Assembly (NCBI RefSeq): GCF_028583425.1
Contig: NC_072807.1
Span: 38,135,001 to 38,199,000, forward strand
Source of the DNA: Eublepharis macularius
Lineage: Eukaryota; Chordata; Lepidosauria; Squamata; Eublepharidae
Reading direction: 5' to 3'
Length of the DNA: 64,000 nucleotides
Below, in pieces: positions 1 to 13,551 of this stretch. A model generated the notes under the pieces. It did not search any database, was not told the origin of the DNA, and was given only the letters and a program-made list of their open reading frames with translations. How positions within the stretch are numbered: the first letter of the stretch is position 1; every line of letters begins with the position of its first letter. The position numbers were made by a program, and so were the translations under genes.

Positions 1-276
1 GAGGGAACGGATTCTTTCACAGCCCTCTGCCGCCTCTGCCATGCTGGACTCTTTCATGCTGCCGCCTTTGCTGCTTAAAACTTTGAATTAACTGAGCCTT
101 GGCAAGGCAAAGGCTCCAGAAGGCGAAATGCCAGAGGTGGCAGAGGGCCATGAGAGAATCCGTACCCTCCGGAGCAATCTATGTCGGCTCTATCTTTCAA
201 AACTATGCTTCCTGGCTAACACTGCGTCTCCTGATACATGAAAAACACATGTCAGATGTCTTGTGTAGAGAGACTC
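1..276. mobile_element. Harbinger-like MITE (family F), cut by window edge
   Basis: The right end GTCTTGTGTAGAGAGACTC and the preceding TATGCTTCCTGGCTAACACTG match the right end of the complete copy at 21377-21812. The left end lies outside the window. Confidence 0.65.
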
Positions 277-2344
277 ATAGCTATGCCCCGAAGAGGTCAC
301 AGTTCAACTTTCCCTGGGTGGCTTGGAGATAACTTTGCTTTAGAATATATAATCCAGCCTCTTGCTTAGCACTGAGCCTCCCAGGGCGTCTGGTAGGGGG
401 GTGGGAGACGCAAGAAGCGCAGATCACTGGATCTAACCCAGCTAGGCAATCTTTTCTGCATTCTTTCTCCCAGTTTCTTCCTGCCCTGTTTTATCATTCC
501 CAGAATCTTCACTGGCTCTTCGATCAGCCAGCAACTTTACTGGAAACGCCAAGCAGTAGCGTAGAAATGGAAGGTTACCCAGCAGCTTCGAGAAATACAA
601 AAAGCATGAGACAAATGTGGACCCAAAGCAGGAGCTCTCACGTCCAACCAGCAGCACGGAACAGGTCTGCCCGGAGGCAGAGAAGATTGCGGGTCGCAGA
701 ATGCCACAGTAGTGGTAGCAGATCTGCGTAGGGCACTGCCAAGCTGGTTTCTTCTGGCTTTAGCATTCTGGTTCAGCATTTAAAAAGCCTGTGGTAGAAC
801 TCTTAACTTTTACCCAGGCAATAGAAAAGCAACCAGGGAAATTAAAAGGGGGGGGGGATTTCACAAGGGCCTGTCTCGTTGGACAAAGTGCCAAGATCAG
901 GATTCTACTAGCGCTAACTCTGAAAAGTTTTGCTTACTTTTACCGCATTGGCAAGTTGTGCAAGCGAGAAACTTGCCAAACCATCTGTTAGTACATGATG
1001 GAGATACTCCACAGGGAATGACTGTACAGTTACAAAGACGCAGAATTGCCCCCTCTCCTTGTGAAGCGGTTCCAGGTTCATGCTGGGAGGCAGCTGTTTT
1101 TCTCATGCTGGATTCTTGGAAGCTTATCAGTGAAAACCAGTTAGGAACAGCAGATAGGAGTCCCTGTAAGACCCAGCTTTCACCCATCGCCTCTGATCTG
1201 TTCCTGGCAATCTATGGCCAGAGGAGGGTTGGGAATGCTCTCCGGTTCACACAGACCTCATCAAGGCCTGGCCAGCACACCATGCGCCCTACGATATGTC
1301 CCCAAATCCTATGACGGTGACTCTCCTCAACAGATTAATCAGTGCAGAATGCATTCCTTGAAGCTACCAAGTTTGGGAATGACGCCAGTGGTGGAGAGGC
1401 AGCAGGACTAAAAGCCCACCTTGTGTGGCACAGGGTTTTGTGCATTGCCGGACCCCGCTGGCCGGCCGTGCAACAATGGCCCAAGAGCAGACGAATGTGT
1501 TAAGGAGTGGACCCTGGGGAAGCAACTCCCACATGGGTTCTGCGACAGCTTGAAGGTGAACCACTATCGTTATGTGCGATTCTTATGGAATTGCACCACT
1601 TTGAGCTGCAGATGTGAGACTTGTGGTTCTGAACGCTCCCCACATGGAAAACCTGCAACTAGAAAGCTAGCATAACAGGACCAAAGCTAGGCTATAAGAA
1701 CCTTTCTCTCTGATACTCTCTAACTTTCCATGACCTTCTGACAGGCCATTCACCACCTTCAGCCTGGAGTGGCGCAGTCCTGAAAGCACGCTGCTGTGGG
1801 TCTTTTCTGATTGTATAGTTCACATTGTGCTGTTGGATTGCAGTGGGATTGCCACTGTTTTCTCTTTGCCAGTTCATGCCCAATTCAAAAACAAATCTTG
1901 CCTTTTCCTCAACAGCTTTGTTATTTTTAGCACAAACATATTCTGGGCTCATCGAATCAACTTTGTGTTTTGTTGAATTCCTGTTCTGGAGGGGCAGCCC
2001 CATGCTTGCTTTCCTCTGCTGTTCTTCAGCCACCACATGTCAGTAGCAGAAGAGGCAGGACACTTCAGAGGAGAGCCAAACCACTATGGGGGGCGGGGGG
2101 GGGGGAGGAAGAGAAGAGGGGAGGGGAGGAAAGGCAGGATTTATTCAGAGAAGGGCATTAAAAACGGACTGAAAATGTGCCAGAAACAGTTGCACCTCCC
2201 TAATCCTCAGCTGATCCTTGGAGAGATTTACTGAGCAACCCAGCCAGAAGGCAGGCTGCCACGTTATTGGCAGGAATGAAGCGACGGGACTGAATGTCAA
2301 AAATTAAGGGAAAATATACACCTAAGGCTCAATCCAAAACATAA
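277..2344. other. No recognisable gene
   Basis: Ordinary non-coding DNA with a G tract (848-857) and a GGGGAGG-rich patch near 2090-2140. Open frames up to 118 codons lack domain signatures or splice context. Confidence 0.5.
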
Positions 2345-2657
<313 letters not shown>

Positions 2658-2728
2658 GTTCGTTCGTTCGTTCGTTCGTTCGTTCGTTCGTTCGTTCGTT
2701 CATTCGTTCGTTCGTTAGTTCGTTCGTT
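2658..2728 (+). repeat. (GTTC)n microsatellite
   Basis: About 18 GTTC units with three point interruptions, abutting the GATA array. The frame open on the minus strand here is a repeat artefact. Confidence 0.97.
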
Positions 2729-3913
2729 GGAAAGTTCTACAAAGCCTCATAGGAAGTTAATGCATAGCTCCCTCGTTCCCTTCAGCTAGGCTCACTCAGG
2801 ATTTCGTTGGATCACGTGGCCAAAATGAAACTATGCCTGGTAAATTATCCTTTAATTTTCTCAGGTGCGCATGCCATTTTAGGGTCACGGGATGCACCCA
2901 TGAGGGCATCAGCTCTCTAGAAGGGCTGAGCGTGGTTCTTCCTTCTTTGTGTTATATTCCTGGGACTCACATGAAAAATCACAGAGTGGGTTCATAAGCC
3001 TCCATGTGTAGACTGTGCACATACAAAAAGAGCAGACCAGGAAGAAGGTCTGAGGTTTACTTTTGCTTAGACATGTTAGTTTTGTATATGTTGGGAGTAA
3101 TGATATCAAGAAGCATTCAAACATTTGATCCCTGTCATGTCTGAACAGATATAGCCCTGACACAGATGTATCACACGGGACTTTGTTCATCTCTTTGATC
3201 AATGAGCCACTAGTGTTGAGCTCCAACAACGCTCTCAAATGGCAGCGGTCAGCACCTGAACCCACAACACAGTAATGAAGACTACGTTGAGCATATGCCG
3301 AATTCTTCCCCTCCCCATCATTTAATAACCCCATCCAGCCTAACCAGGGTCATATCTAGGATTAAAGCCCTTTCAAGGAAGACTGGAGGACTTGCATGTC
3401 CTAGGTTAAGGAATTAAGCAAAAATATTTATAAAGCCAAAAAAAACACGCTCTTGCCATGTGAGATTTAAGGATCCCAGAAAGTTAATGGGCAGGAACGG
3501 CAGTAATTCCAAGGTGAATGCTCCTATTATATAACATTCAGCAGCACAGCCATGATTCTCCATATTTTAATCTTACACGGTGTCTATAAAGTGGGAGCCA
3601 TCCCTAACCTCACTTCCACAGTCATTCTTTTGCAAAACTGGTGCTTTCATAACAACGAGCAGAGGTCAGATTTGTGAGAAAGCGTGCATTGACGGTGTGC
3701 AACTGAATGGCTGCCGTCTACCCAGTTGCATGTCGCCACACACTGGCTGAACAACGTAAGGAAACTTTGGGAGGCAGCCACAACAATCGGCAGCCACAGC
3801 CATTGCCCTCTGATAAATGTTTAGGCACGTTACATTTCCTTAGGTTGTCTCTATCTTAACGGCTTAATTGTGCCAGAGGAACTGGACCAAGCTTGAATGG
3901 CGCAAACAGGATG
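2729..3913. other. No recognisable gene
   Basis: AT-moderate non-coding DNA. A 141-codon minus-strand frame (2909-3334) shows no known motif. Confidence 0.5.
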
Positions 3914-3921
3914 GTCTTAAA

Positions 3922-4529
3922 CAGTGCTTTTTTCTGGGGGTACGTGTACCCCTAAACATTTTGTGAACAGGAGAAAGTAAAAATTTTTAAATGTTGGAAT
4001 TCCCGCTAAACCAACTCCAAATGTATTATTATGGATATTTATGTGATTTGTTAAGTTTTATGTAGCGTATGTTGGCAACAAAGATGTTTAGTTATATTTA
4101 AACTCACTAGGAGCGCTGTTCGTCTAACAAAAAATGGAACGTCTTTGAGCATCGAACACGCCACCGAGATTGCTGGCATAATCAGTGATGGTTAGGGTGC
4201 AGACAAATACAAACAAGTCTTCTCTAAGCCACTTGGAGCTCTGGTAGTTGGAATCTAGTACAGTGATTGGTCAGTCTTGTTGCTACCCCCAATGGCAGCG
4301 ATTTGTGTATTTGTGTACGTTTTGTGCAAAGAGTTTGTCTATACCGAACTCTTTGGTTGTGCACATGTGTCACTATAGAGGGGATTGGTTGGTAATATTG
4401 ATACCCATAATTCTCATCACCGACAGTCTTCTGACATCATTTCCTTTCACGATTTGAACTATAAAATGGTGATTTTCTTGAGTCAAACTGAGAGTACCCC
4501 TAAACATTTTTTTTAGAAAAAAAGCACTG
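3922..4529. mobile_element. Non-autonomous hAT element, 608 bp
   Basis: Terminal inverted repeats CAGTGCTTTTTTCT and AGAAAAAAAGCACTG, with a perfect 8 bp duplication GTCTTAAA (3914-3921, 4530-4537). A second inner motif TACCCCTAAACATTTT repeats near both ends. No transposase frame is visible. Confidence 0.88.
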
Positions 4530-4537
4530 GTCTTAAA

Positions 4538-5124
4538 GTTTCTAGGGCTGTGAGCAAAAGTCCAGGTCGGTGCCTCAGAATCGCTGCCACCGCCACTTCC
4601 GCCCCTCCACCAAGGCCCTTGCCCCATGCAAGGTGGGTAAGAGCTGCTGCTGCCACCAGAGGTCAGCTGCCCGAGGCCCATACAGAACAGGGGCAAGCAG
4701 CCGCGGTAGCCTGCCTTTGGAGAGGCCGGGGGGAGCCACTCCCGTCCTTGGGGGAGAGGGGTGAATCCTTGCCATGATTTGAAGCAGCCCATTTCTCTTG
4801 AAGGCGGAGACAGTTACATCTCCATCCAGACTTCAAGAGTGCGCTCTTCCACCCAGAAAGAAGCCCTGAGATCATCAGCTGCAAGCACTGGGAAGGGGGC
4901 CGCTCCTTTGACAAGGCGAAACCAGCAGGAGTCTGGGATTTATGCCTGGCCCAGCCAATCCAGACGATTCACCCTGCCTGCCAGTTACACACCCCTTGCA
5001 CACCTGAACTGCAGTCACTGAAGTGCATGTCCTCATATGCACTCCTTGGTAGCTTCCCTGATGCAGTCCATAAGGTTCTTGGTCCTGGTGGGCTGCTCTG
5101 CGGAAGGAACTCTTTGAGGAAGAC
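4538..5124. other. GC-rich patch, unassigned
   Basis: 4550-4760 is GC-rich with overlapping frames on both strands. It is probably a relic of a GC-rich mobile element. Nothing specific is recognised. Confidence 0.4.
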
Positions 5125-5230
5125 TGTCAGTCCTCAGCAGGTAGAATCCCCAAGTTCTCCACAGCAAACATGCAGGTGTATTGGTTGAAGTAACTTTATT
5201 AGAGACCCAGCAAGTTCAAGGTGCTCAGAC
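5125..5230 (-). mobile_element. LTR 3' region (R/U5), related to the 37.5 kb LTR
   Basis: The reverse complement reads TCTAATAAAGTTACTTCAAC ... ACACCTGCATG ... GAGGACTGACA, matching the end of the 37.5 kb LTR. The rest of the LTR probably continues rightward towards 6 kb, but I cannot fix its other end. No viral coding sequence is visible. Confidence 0.55.
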
Positions 5231-6954
5231 AAGTGCATTGGCAGAAGTGACATAACTAGAGTTGGTGGTGTTAGTTATAGGGAACATTCCTGCCATCAGG
5301 ATAAGGGCCGTTAAAGTTTTTGGACATGAAAGAGCCAGGGGTGTTGTCAGGGAGAAGCTACGTTTAGGCTAGACAGAACAAAGAATGAAATAATCTCAGT
5401 TCCCAAGTAAGATACATTTCGAGCTGGCCGCAGCCGGCCTTCAAGGACACTTGCTGGAGGCAGCGGGGAAAGAGAAAAGTAAATACTTGTGAGATAACCT
5501 ACTGCCTTAACATCAATAAGAAACTTCTCATGCCCTCAGAGGACCAGTACATCATACATTCGTGGCAGATGTGCAGGCAGGCATATATGACAAAGATCTG
5601 CTCTCAAGGCATGCCCTTATCCTAACCATTAAGATCCTATATTCTTAGTCAATCTCTGGCATGCGAGTCATCTGTCAAAGCGAGTTTTAAAATACCAAAA
5701 CAGAACAGATACAAATGCTAAACCAGTCAGAGAAGGCCTTAAAAGCCGCCAGCAGGCCCAGCCTCATAAGGTGTTCAATCAATGCTCAAAGCGCTCCAGT
5801 GATGCGATTAAAACAAGGAGTGTAAAATTAACATTGTTTTCTAACAGCATCATTAAGAGGCAAGCAGCAGGGGCAGAACACAAAGGCAAACACAACTCAA
5901 CTCAGCGTCTGCGGGGAAAGGTGATCCTCAACCAGGTGCCAAAAACTCAAAAGATTTGGTGCTAGGCACATGGACATGGGCCATTCTATGACTACAGAAA
6001 CTGAGAAGGGCCAGAGCTTCTGTAGCCCATCACAGCATCTTTGAAGTCAGCCAATGGAGATACTTGTATGGAATGACTCTCACAGCGCAATCCTAGGCAG
6101 AGTTATTCCAGTAACCAACAGATTTAGCAAAGAGTAACTCTGTACAGGATCGAACTGTTAATACCACTATTTGCAAATTTCGTCTCTCTTTGGAAATGTT
6201 TTCTTTTGGAAGAATCATTGGGTGCGCTCATCAAACAGCTTCGCAAGACCACCTGTAACGATGCCTAAAGGAAGAACGCAGCTGCCTCGCCTCTAATAGC
6301 ACTAAGATTTTTGGCACACGGGCTGGATGGCTCTGCTATGGAAGAGAGATGACCCCGAACAGCCTATTTCATTATTAAGCTTCATCTGTTTCTCTGTAGC
6401 CTGCTGCTCCAAGAACAATGGGGATTCTGGCTTTCCAGCTTCCAGAATTAACGAGGTTGTTCACATCACTGGCATCCAATTTCTCTCGAAAACACTTCTG
6501 AAATTCTCGTTTTCTGATTTGTTCCCCCCCAAATCAAATTAAGCCCAAACACAGACTCAGACATATCCCCCCTGCTTTCAAATTCAAAAACCCATGAGTA
6601 AGTTGTTAAATTCGATGCTGCTTACACTTTTTTTTGGAAAAAGAAAAATGGTCCCTAACATTATTTTCTTCTTCTCCAGGAATATGCCTTACAAGAAAGT
6701 CTCATGGCGGGATTTAGAGATGCCTCTAGAACTCTCCTTCTGGATTTTTCTTCTCGAATTTGTTCACGGATTTTGGAGCTTGGATAGTGCAATCTTAAGC
6801 AGAGTTGTTCCAATATGTTCACTATTTCTGTTTCCAAATTTTATGACATATGAAACGTTTTGAACTCTTAAAATGTTATGCAAATGCTAGGTGGAGAACC
6901 AGTGAGGGGCAGTGGTAGTGCCAGGCTGTGACTGGGAACAGCTGGGCAAAATCC
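5231..6954. other. Unassigned; may include the rest of an LTR
   Basis: 5231 to about 6000 may be the upstream part of the minus-strand LTR ending at 5125. The remainder is AT-rich with no gene signal. Confidence 0.35.
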
Positions 6955-6966
6955 CTTCTCCTCCAT

Positions 6967-7153
6967 AGTAAAGAGTCCAGTAGCACCTTTAAGACTAACC
7001 AACTTTATTGTAGTATAAGCTTTCGAGAGCCACAGCTCTCTTTGTCCGATCTCGAAAGCTTATGCTACAATAAAGTTGGTTAGTCTTAAAAATGCTACTG
7101 GACTCTTTACTATTTTGCAACTACAGACCAACATGGCTACTTCTCTGGGTCTA
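6967..7153 (+). mobile_element. Palindromic family A retroposon, copy A1
   Basis: A 187 bp inverted repeat. Flanks CTTCTCCTCCAT (6955-6966) and CTTCTCATCCAT (7154-7165) agree at 11 of 12 positions. The hammerhead core at the centre is deleted or mutated on both strands, while the arms remain clear. Confidence 0.82.
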
Positions 7154-7167
7154 CTTCTCATCCATGA

Positions 7168-7262
7168 AGCTCGCTGTATGATCTTGGCCTAGTCACTCTC
7201 TCTGAGTCTAATCTACCTGACAAGGTTGTTGTGAAGATAAAAGGGAGGAGCCACCGCTTTGG
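7168..7262 (+). mobile_element. Sauria-type SINE 3' fragment
   Basis: GATCTTGGCCTAGTCACTCT and AATCTACCTGACAAGGTTGT match the SINE body. The tRNA head is missing. Confidence 0.7.
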
Positions 7263-7831
7263 AGGATGCACAGGTGCTTATGAGCACGTGAGTAAAAACA
7301 CTGCACGGAAGAATCTTGACACGGTCCGACATGTACCTTGCGTCAACACTGGCTTCTATGACCTCCTTGGAAGCCTTCCAGGGGCAACTGGAAGGCCACG
7401 GTGTAAAACAGAATGCTTGAGTAGATGGACCACTGGACCGGTTCAGCAGGGGGGCGCTTAGACGAACCAAGTCAGGCTATTCCCTCCTCCTTAAGCAAAG
7501 AAAAAGGATTTGTGGGTGTATGTGTGCATAAGAATAGGAGGGGGAAACTCCTGTCATGCCCCTCGCAACTCTCAAAACAGTCGCCTGCTCCGCTCTCTCG
7601 CCCTTTACGCAACAATACCCAAGTTACCGATCTCTTTTTAAACTCAGCACTGCCACAATCATGGGTTTTCCGACAGCTACTAAACTGAGGTCAAGACTCG
7701 CCAATTGAGCTGCAATGAGATAGCTCAGACATAATGCCCACTGCAGGTTGGCACCCAAAACGGAGGGAAACTTCCCTGTGAAAAACCTGCATCTCACTGA
7801 GGCCCCAAAGTAATGCAGACAATTAAGACTA

Positions 7832-7996
7832 CAGGCCAAGCTACAAGTGACGAATGACACTTGCCTGGCAAGTGAACAGACTCACGCGTATTCCTCCCTG
7901 TTCACTTGCCAGTCACTTGTGCGCTACTTGATCACGAATACACGTGAGTCTGTTCACTTGCCAGGCAAGTGTCATTCGTCACTGGTAGCTTGACTC
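7832..7996. mobile_element. Foldback MITE (family B), copy B1
   Basis: Ends GGCCAAGCTACAAGTGACG and complement, with arms sharing ACACTTGCCTGGCAAGTGAA. The flanking bases do not give a clear duplication. Confidence 0.75.
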
Positions 7997-8699
7997 TCAG
8001 ATGAAACTTAGAAAATGCTTCTTTTGAGTTTACATTTGCTTGACCTGGAAGGTTAATCATCTTAAAAATTACACACACACATGCCAAACGCATCATAGTT
8101 GCAATTTAAGATTTAACTGCTTGCCGGGGTGGGGGTGGGGGGCACTGACAGGGCAACTGGCAAATGGAGCATAGCTTCATAACTTCTGCTTGCTTCCTAT
8201 GCTACGAAGGGTTTTCTTTTATCCATACTGCTATTAATCACATGAAAGCAGATATTGCAAAATATTAATCCAGACCAGCTGTTACATCTTTGATGATGCT
8301 ATTATCAGATTAATCTTTTGTCCAGAAAAGGCCACCTCTGCCTGCCATTTCTAAGTGAATTTACAAAATAGCTCTTTTAATGTCTTTCTTTTCAGAGAAG
8401 GTGATGGAAATGGTGGGGAAATGTGAGGGGGCAAGAGGAAGGATCCACTGCAGAGCGGCTGCACAATTTCTTTGCATGCAGAAGTATCTCGTTCGTGAAC
8501 ATCTCTGGTAGCGGGGCAGGAAAAGAAGACCCTTCTCTGCCAGGGAGCTTGTGGGGTCACTGCAGGCCACAGCAGACTAAAACAGTTTTCTGCTGGTCAG
8601 ATTTGGAAGCCTGAATGTTTTTATCAGAGACACAAGTGTTTGAACTAGAGCATTTCTGCTTTACTGGTCCAAAGATGTTCTTCGTTTCTCTAGAAAGAT
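7997..8699. other. No recognisable gene
   Basis: Non-coding, with a G-rich patch at 8125-8142. Confidence 0.5.
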
Positions 8700-8925
8700 C
8701 TATTTATTTATTTACTTATTTTATAACCTACCTTCTCCCCAGTGGGTCGCCATTTGTTCTGTTCTCCACCAGTTTATCCTGACAACAACCTTGTGAGGTA
8801 GGTTAGGCTGAGACTATGTGACTGGCCCAAGGTCACCTGGTGAGCTTCCATGGCAGTTGGGGATTGAACCTGGATCTCCCAGATTCTAGTCCATCACACC
8901 TAACCACTACACCATACTGGCTTGA
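8700..8925 (-). mobile_element. Sauria-type tRNA SINE
   Basis: A full-length minus-strand copy. The head is the complement of AGTATGGTGTAGTGGTTAGG, the B box lies in GGGGATTGAACC, and the body is ACCTTGTGAGGTAGGTTAGG, with a T-rich (TATT)n tail on the left. Confidence 0.85.
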
Positions 8926-11699
8926 CTTTGGACAGAACCATTCCTGGGACTTTTCCTGGAATAAAGCCCCATGAAAAGGAACTGAAGACACAGAAAAATC
9001 TTGTCCCCTTCCCCCCCCTCTCAGGATTTTAGGAATCTGAAACTTGGAGGCCACCAAACTCCCTCATCGCAGCCCAAAAATATTGATTTCCTCCTGGCTT
9101 ACAGTTTAACTAACTCCTGGGGAAAAGAGTAGTTTGGGATGGGGAGATGGGAATCATGGAAAGAAGTCGCCCGCCACTTCTGAAGTCATAACTAAGCTGC
9201 AGCAAAATGCAGTTGCAACATTACAGAAACATAAATACCAATTAATAAATATCTATTAATAAACTTGATCCCACAGCCATGTGGAAACATAAAACACTGC
9301 ATGGATTGTAGACGAGGCTATGATGTTCAGCCTTCAGTTTTTATTTAGATTTCAATGAACATCTAAGATGAGCATAAAATCAAAGATTGGTGCTAAAATG
9401 ACAGGAGGTCCAAATTCAAGCCCGAATGATCCAAAGTAGGAAAAAATACTGCAGTATTTAAAAATGCACATGAAGGAGGGATAATTCTACAGCACCTCCT
9501 ACGCTCACTGTCAGCAAAAGTGAATGAGCTGCTCTACGTTTCAGTGGACCAGACCCAATTTCAGCTCAGCCCCTTTCTTGTAAGGTGGGCTTCACACATT
9601 GATCGATATTGCATACTCATTGTGCGATGGGAACCAACAGCAATTGAGTTGTCTTGCCCAAAAAGGAAACTCCAGGTTATCTTGCCCACAAAGGTCTGTC
9701 TCGCTCACAAAGCAAACTCCAGGCGCGAGAGTGCAATATGATGTGAAATATGATGTGCAATATGATGTGCGGGTGCAAACTCCAAGCTGTCACCCTGCCC
9801 TGATTATCAATTCAGAACGATTATGAACTATCTTGGGATGAAGCAGCTTCCGCTTATCAATCTCGTATCTCCAAAGTTTTCATGGCCTAATCATCTCCCT
9901 TATGTAGACTGAAAGCTGCATCGCCTATTACCAGTGTGTGGGGTTAGGGGGAAAGCTACAGCCTTAGGCACCTTCCTCCATCACGCTTAGGGTGAACGGA
10001 GGCATTTTCATGCCCTGTTCAGCAACTGGTTTACTGGGAGATCATCCAGTGCAGATGTATCCATCACCTACGGCTGGGACTGGATGCCCCTTGCTATGGC
10101 CACAGCTCCAGAGCTAAAGTGGACAGCCACTAGAGAAAGGGTTGTCTCTGTGATGACACGGCACAGGAGGCAAAAGGAACAGCCACAGGGCATCTCCAAT
10201 CACAGGCTGCAGCAGGGTGGAGAGTGAACTGTGGGACTCACGACGGAAGGGTCCAGGCTAGAGTTTCGGCCTGCATGGTGGGCTTCGTGCAAAAGACAAG
10301 CTGCGAGGCTTACCTTCTGCGATCCAGATGCCGAGCCCTTCAGCGAAGTGTGTTTGAAGGAGCCGCTCATCCTCCTGAGGGAGCCGCTGAGCTTCCTTCC
10401 TCGCCCTTTTTTAGCTCCCGGCCCCTTGCCCTCCATGGGTGACCAGCTACCCAGGCAAGACCTACATCTTCCAAGCTTGGTCCACGGAAACCAGTCCAGG
10501 AACTAATCAACGGCCACCAGAGAGAACGTGCAAATGGGTATCGACAGAGTCAAAGCCTAAGGACATGCCCGCCTCGGGCAGAAGAGCACCCGTGCTGGAA
10601 AGCAGAGCGACTCACCAGGCTGGGCAAGTGGGAAAAGCAAGCAAATGAGCTGGCAACCGGCTCTCCCTCCCGCCTCCCCGACATCTCTGTAATCAGGCTT
10701 AATGCACAGGGCTCCTGCAAGCGACGGTTTCTAATGGACAGAGATTTAATAAATGGTGATTGAAGGTAAATCTACTTTGGAAAGCAGCAGACCCAAAAGG
10801 TTTTTATTCACATAAAGCATGGAGCGGTCAGATGGAAAGCGTTCTTGGCTTGCCAAGTAGAAAGGTACTGGAAAGGAGCAGATGGCACGCAGAGGACTAG
10901 AAACTTGGTGGGATGCTAACACTGGGAGAGTGGGACAGCGGTGGGGGTGGGCACTCCGTGGACCGGAACCTGAAGACAGCCAAGGATGTGAGTGGGCCGT
11001 ATGTCGACTGCAGTGTCTAATGCTGAGAAAGCGGATATTACGTTAATGGCGCCGCAAGTTCCTGGCCCTCATGGCAACAGAGAAATGCTTACAGACACTG
11101 AATGCAAAAAGACTAAAAGGTGCAAATCAAGTTTGTTTCTGAATTCCCAGGAGTCCTCTAACCCAATTTGTTTTTTGCAAGTGACAATTTCAGCATAGGA
11201 CAGTTAGAAAAAGGACAAAATCACATGCTATTGATATCCTGCCCTGTGTGCCTGTGGTTGGTCCCAGAGGGGCCTGGCCCAGGATGGGAGTGGCTCTGTG
11301 GCCACGTGGATTTGTACCCAGACGCCGAGTTGACCCACATGGGCTCATTTTGAGGGCAACAAACCGAGAATGGCCCATCACGCAAGTGTTGCCATTTATT
11401 TAGATTACAAATAACTGGCCAGCATTCGCTGGTGAGGGTGTGCCCTAGGCTAAAGCTGTCAAGAAGAAGGTAGAGGAGCCCAAGGGCAGGATCCATGGTT
11501 AGGGTGTGCTTGAAAAGCCGTCTGGTGACCCAGCTAGGGGTAGCTGGAAACAGAGGAATGGGTCACCAGGCAGGGAAGGGGAACAATTAGCCCAGCCTTG
11601 GTAATCAATCAAGAAGTGAGTCTAGCAAATATTGGGGGTGAGCTCATTTGTAGGAAAGGCCAAGGATTAATTTCTCCAATCTACTTTCATTTCTCCACT
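8926..11699. other. No recognisable gene
   Basis: Non-coding. Only the short tandem repeat at 9734 stands out. Frames at 10200-10650 on both strands overlap and lack motifs. Confidence 0.5.
9734..9772 (+). repeat. Short tandem repeat, three ~13 bp units
   Basis: Three tandem copies of GCAATATGATGTG-like units. Confidence 0.85.
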
Positions 11700-12205
11700 T
11701 CATTCCCTCATTCCAATGTTATTTTCACAGAACTCTGATAATCTTTTTCTCCCATTTTGTAGCTTATTATTTCTGAACATTGTAGAGTTTGACAGAACTG
11801 GCTTTGAAGTTTGTTTCTTTTATCTTCTTTTTAATCTTTATTTGGAATCAAGTTCCAATAACCCCTTCTGGGGAAAGGGGGCGAAGAGATTTTAGCACAT
11901 ATTGCGGCCTTAATTTTGATTTTATGGAATAGTTTAGTCTCTTAATAGGTTGTATTTCGTCAATATGCTTTCCTTTGTTCAGCATGGGGTAAGCTAAAAA
12001 GTGGGAAACACCAGTTCTTCTACCATATGTCCAACTTTGTCTCCAACAATTCTTCTCCTTATGATTTTAATTGCCGCAGAGATTATCCCAACTCTCTTCC
12101 TTATCTCTGGCCAGATGCTAATTGAACGTGCCCGCTCTACTCTCATAATGGTTACAAGCGGATAAATAATCAGTTGCCAATAGCAGGAGGATTCGGCGTG
12201 CAAAA
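11700..12205 (-). mobile_element. L1-like LINE fragment
   Basis: The minus strand carries an A-rich, partly open stretch (frame with IRKRVGIISAAIKIIRRRIV) that resembles the 5' region of squamate L1 elements rather than a gene. The assignment rests on general resemblance only. Confidence 0.4.
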
Positions 12206-12453
12206 TATAACTCCATCTTTTCAGGGGTGTTCAAATCTGTCCTCTGATCTGAGATCACCACAGTATCTCACAGTTCATGTGGCCAAACACAGGTGGGGGA
12301 ATCACACCGCTCAATGTTCCTCACATCAAAAACTGTTGGCGCATCTGAAGAAGTGGGATATACAGCACAACCAGAACCACAACCGGGATAAAAATCTATT
12401 TGCCTTCAAGATGTCACAAGACTCCCATCTGGTTTTGCTTCTGCAGTGGACAA

Positions 12454-12651
12454 GAGCCAAGCTACAAGTGAGGAATGACACTTGCCTGGCAAGTGAACAG
12501 ACTCACGTGTATTCCTCCCTGTTCACTTGCCATTCACTTGCTCTCGACTTGATCAAGTGGAGTGCAAGTGAATGGCAAGTGAACAGGGAGGAATACACGT
12601 GAGTCTGCTCACTTGCCAGGCAAGTGTCATTCCTCACTTGTAGCTTGGCTC
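12454..12651. mobile_element. Foldback MITE (family B), copy B2
   Basis: A 198 bp near-perfect palindrome with ends GAGCCAAGCTACAAGTGA. Flanks CAA and TAA would be a 3 bp duplication with one change. Confidence 0.8.
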
Positions 12652-13551
12652 TAACACAGCTATCCCTCTAGAATCTGCCGGTCGAAGCAAATCTAGCATG
12701 TCAGAGGAGGGAAGTTTAAACTTAGCTGTCTTATTGGCAAACTAGTTTTCTATCATTTCTGGTGTGGAAGCAGCATTCAGTTGGGCAACCCCCGCCTTCC
12801 ATGCATGGGATCATGAGGACCATACTGGATGCGTTTTGTTCTTTGGGGGTAGAGATGGGATCTTTCCCCCTCTCCTAGTCCAACTAACCTCACAGAATTG
12901 GCAGTATGGACTATGTACACTAGAAAAATGTTGTAGAGATGAATGATGATTAAAAAATAAGGAATGGGCACACGGTATTTTTAGAAAGGCTATAAACGCT
13001 TCTTATTAAAAAAAAATCCTGCTGGGAATTTGGACACAGCTGTTGGGGAGTTTGCAATATTAAAAGAATGCCATTAAAAGAGGAGGAAGTTCACAGAAAG
13101 AGGAGCAGTGGGCGGAGAGCATTCATATAACGGCAGCTGATAAGCAGGAATGAGGAAACCGGAGGCTTAAGGCTCGGACCTCATCAAGTTCAGCTATTTA
13201 GGAAGTGAGCCAGCAGTTGCTCCAGAGTGCAAGAAAGCAAACGCAAATGGTCAGAAGCGTCACGTGGATTCTCTGCACAAACAAAGGGGCTGCTTTTGAG
13301 CAACCGCCTTCCATACATTTGAGGAAGTGCTCTACTCGTTGACCACAAACTGCTCTGCCCATTTTCCTATAAGTTAAAAGACTACAAGGAACATCAAAAG
13401 TGTCCTGGGAATCTCAATCAGAGGTCAAATCAGGCAAGATTTCCTTTTAGACGATAAAATAATAATTCAGAGACTGCATCGCCGTTAAGTATTAGGTTGG
13501 GAAGATATGATCAATGTTTCAGTTCACACCACTGATTTGAAGGAGGGCACC
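12652..13551. other. No recognisable gene
   Basis: Non-coding DNA between family B copy B2 and the CR1 end. Confidence 0.5.
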
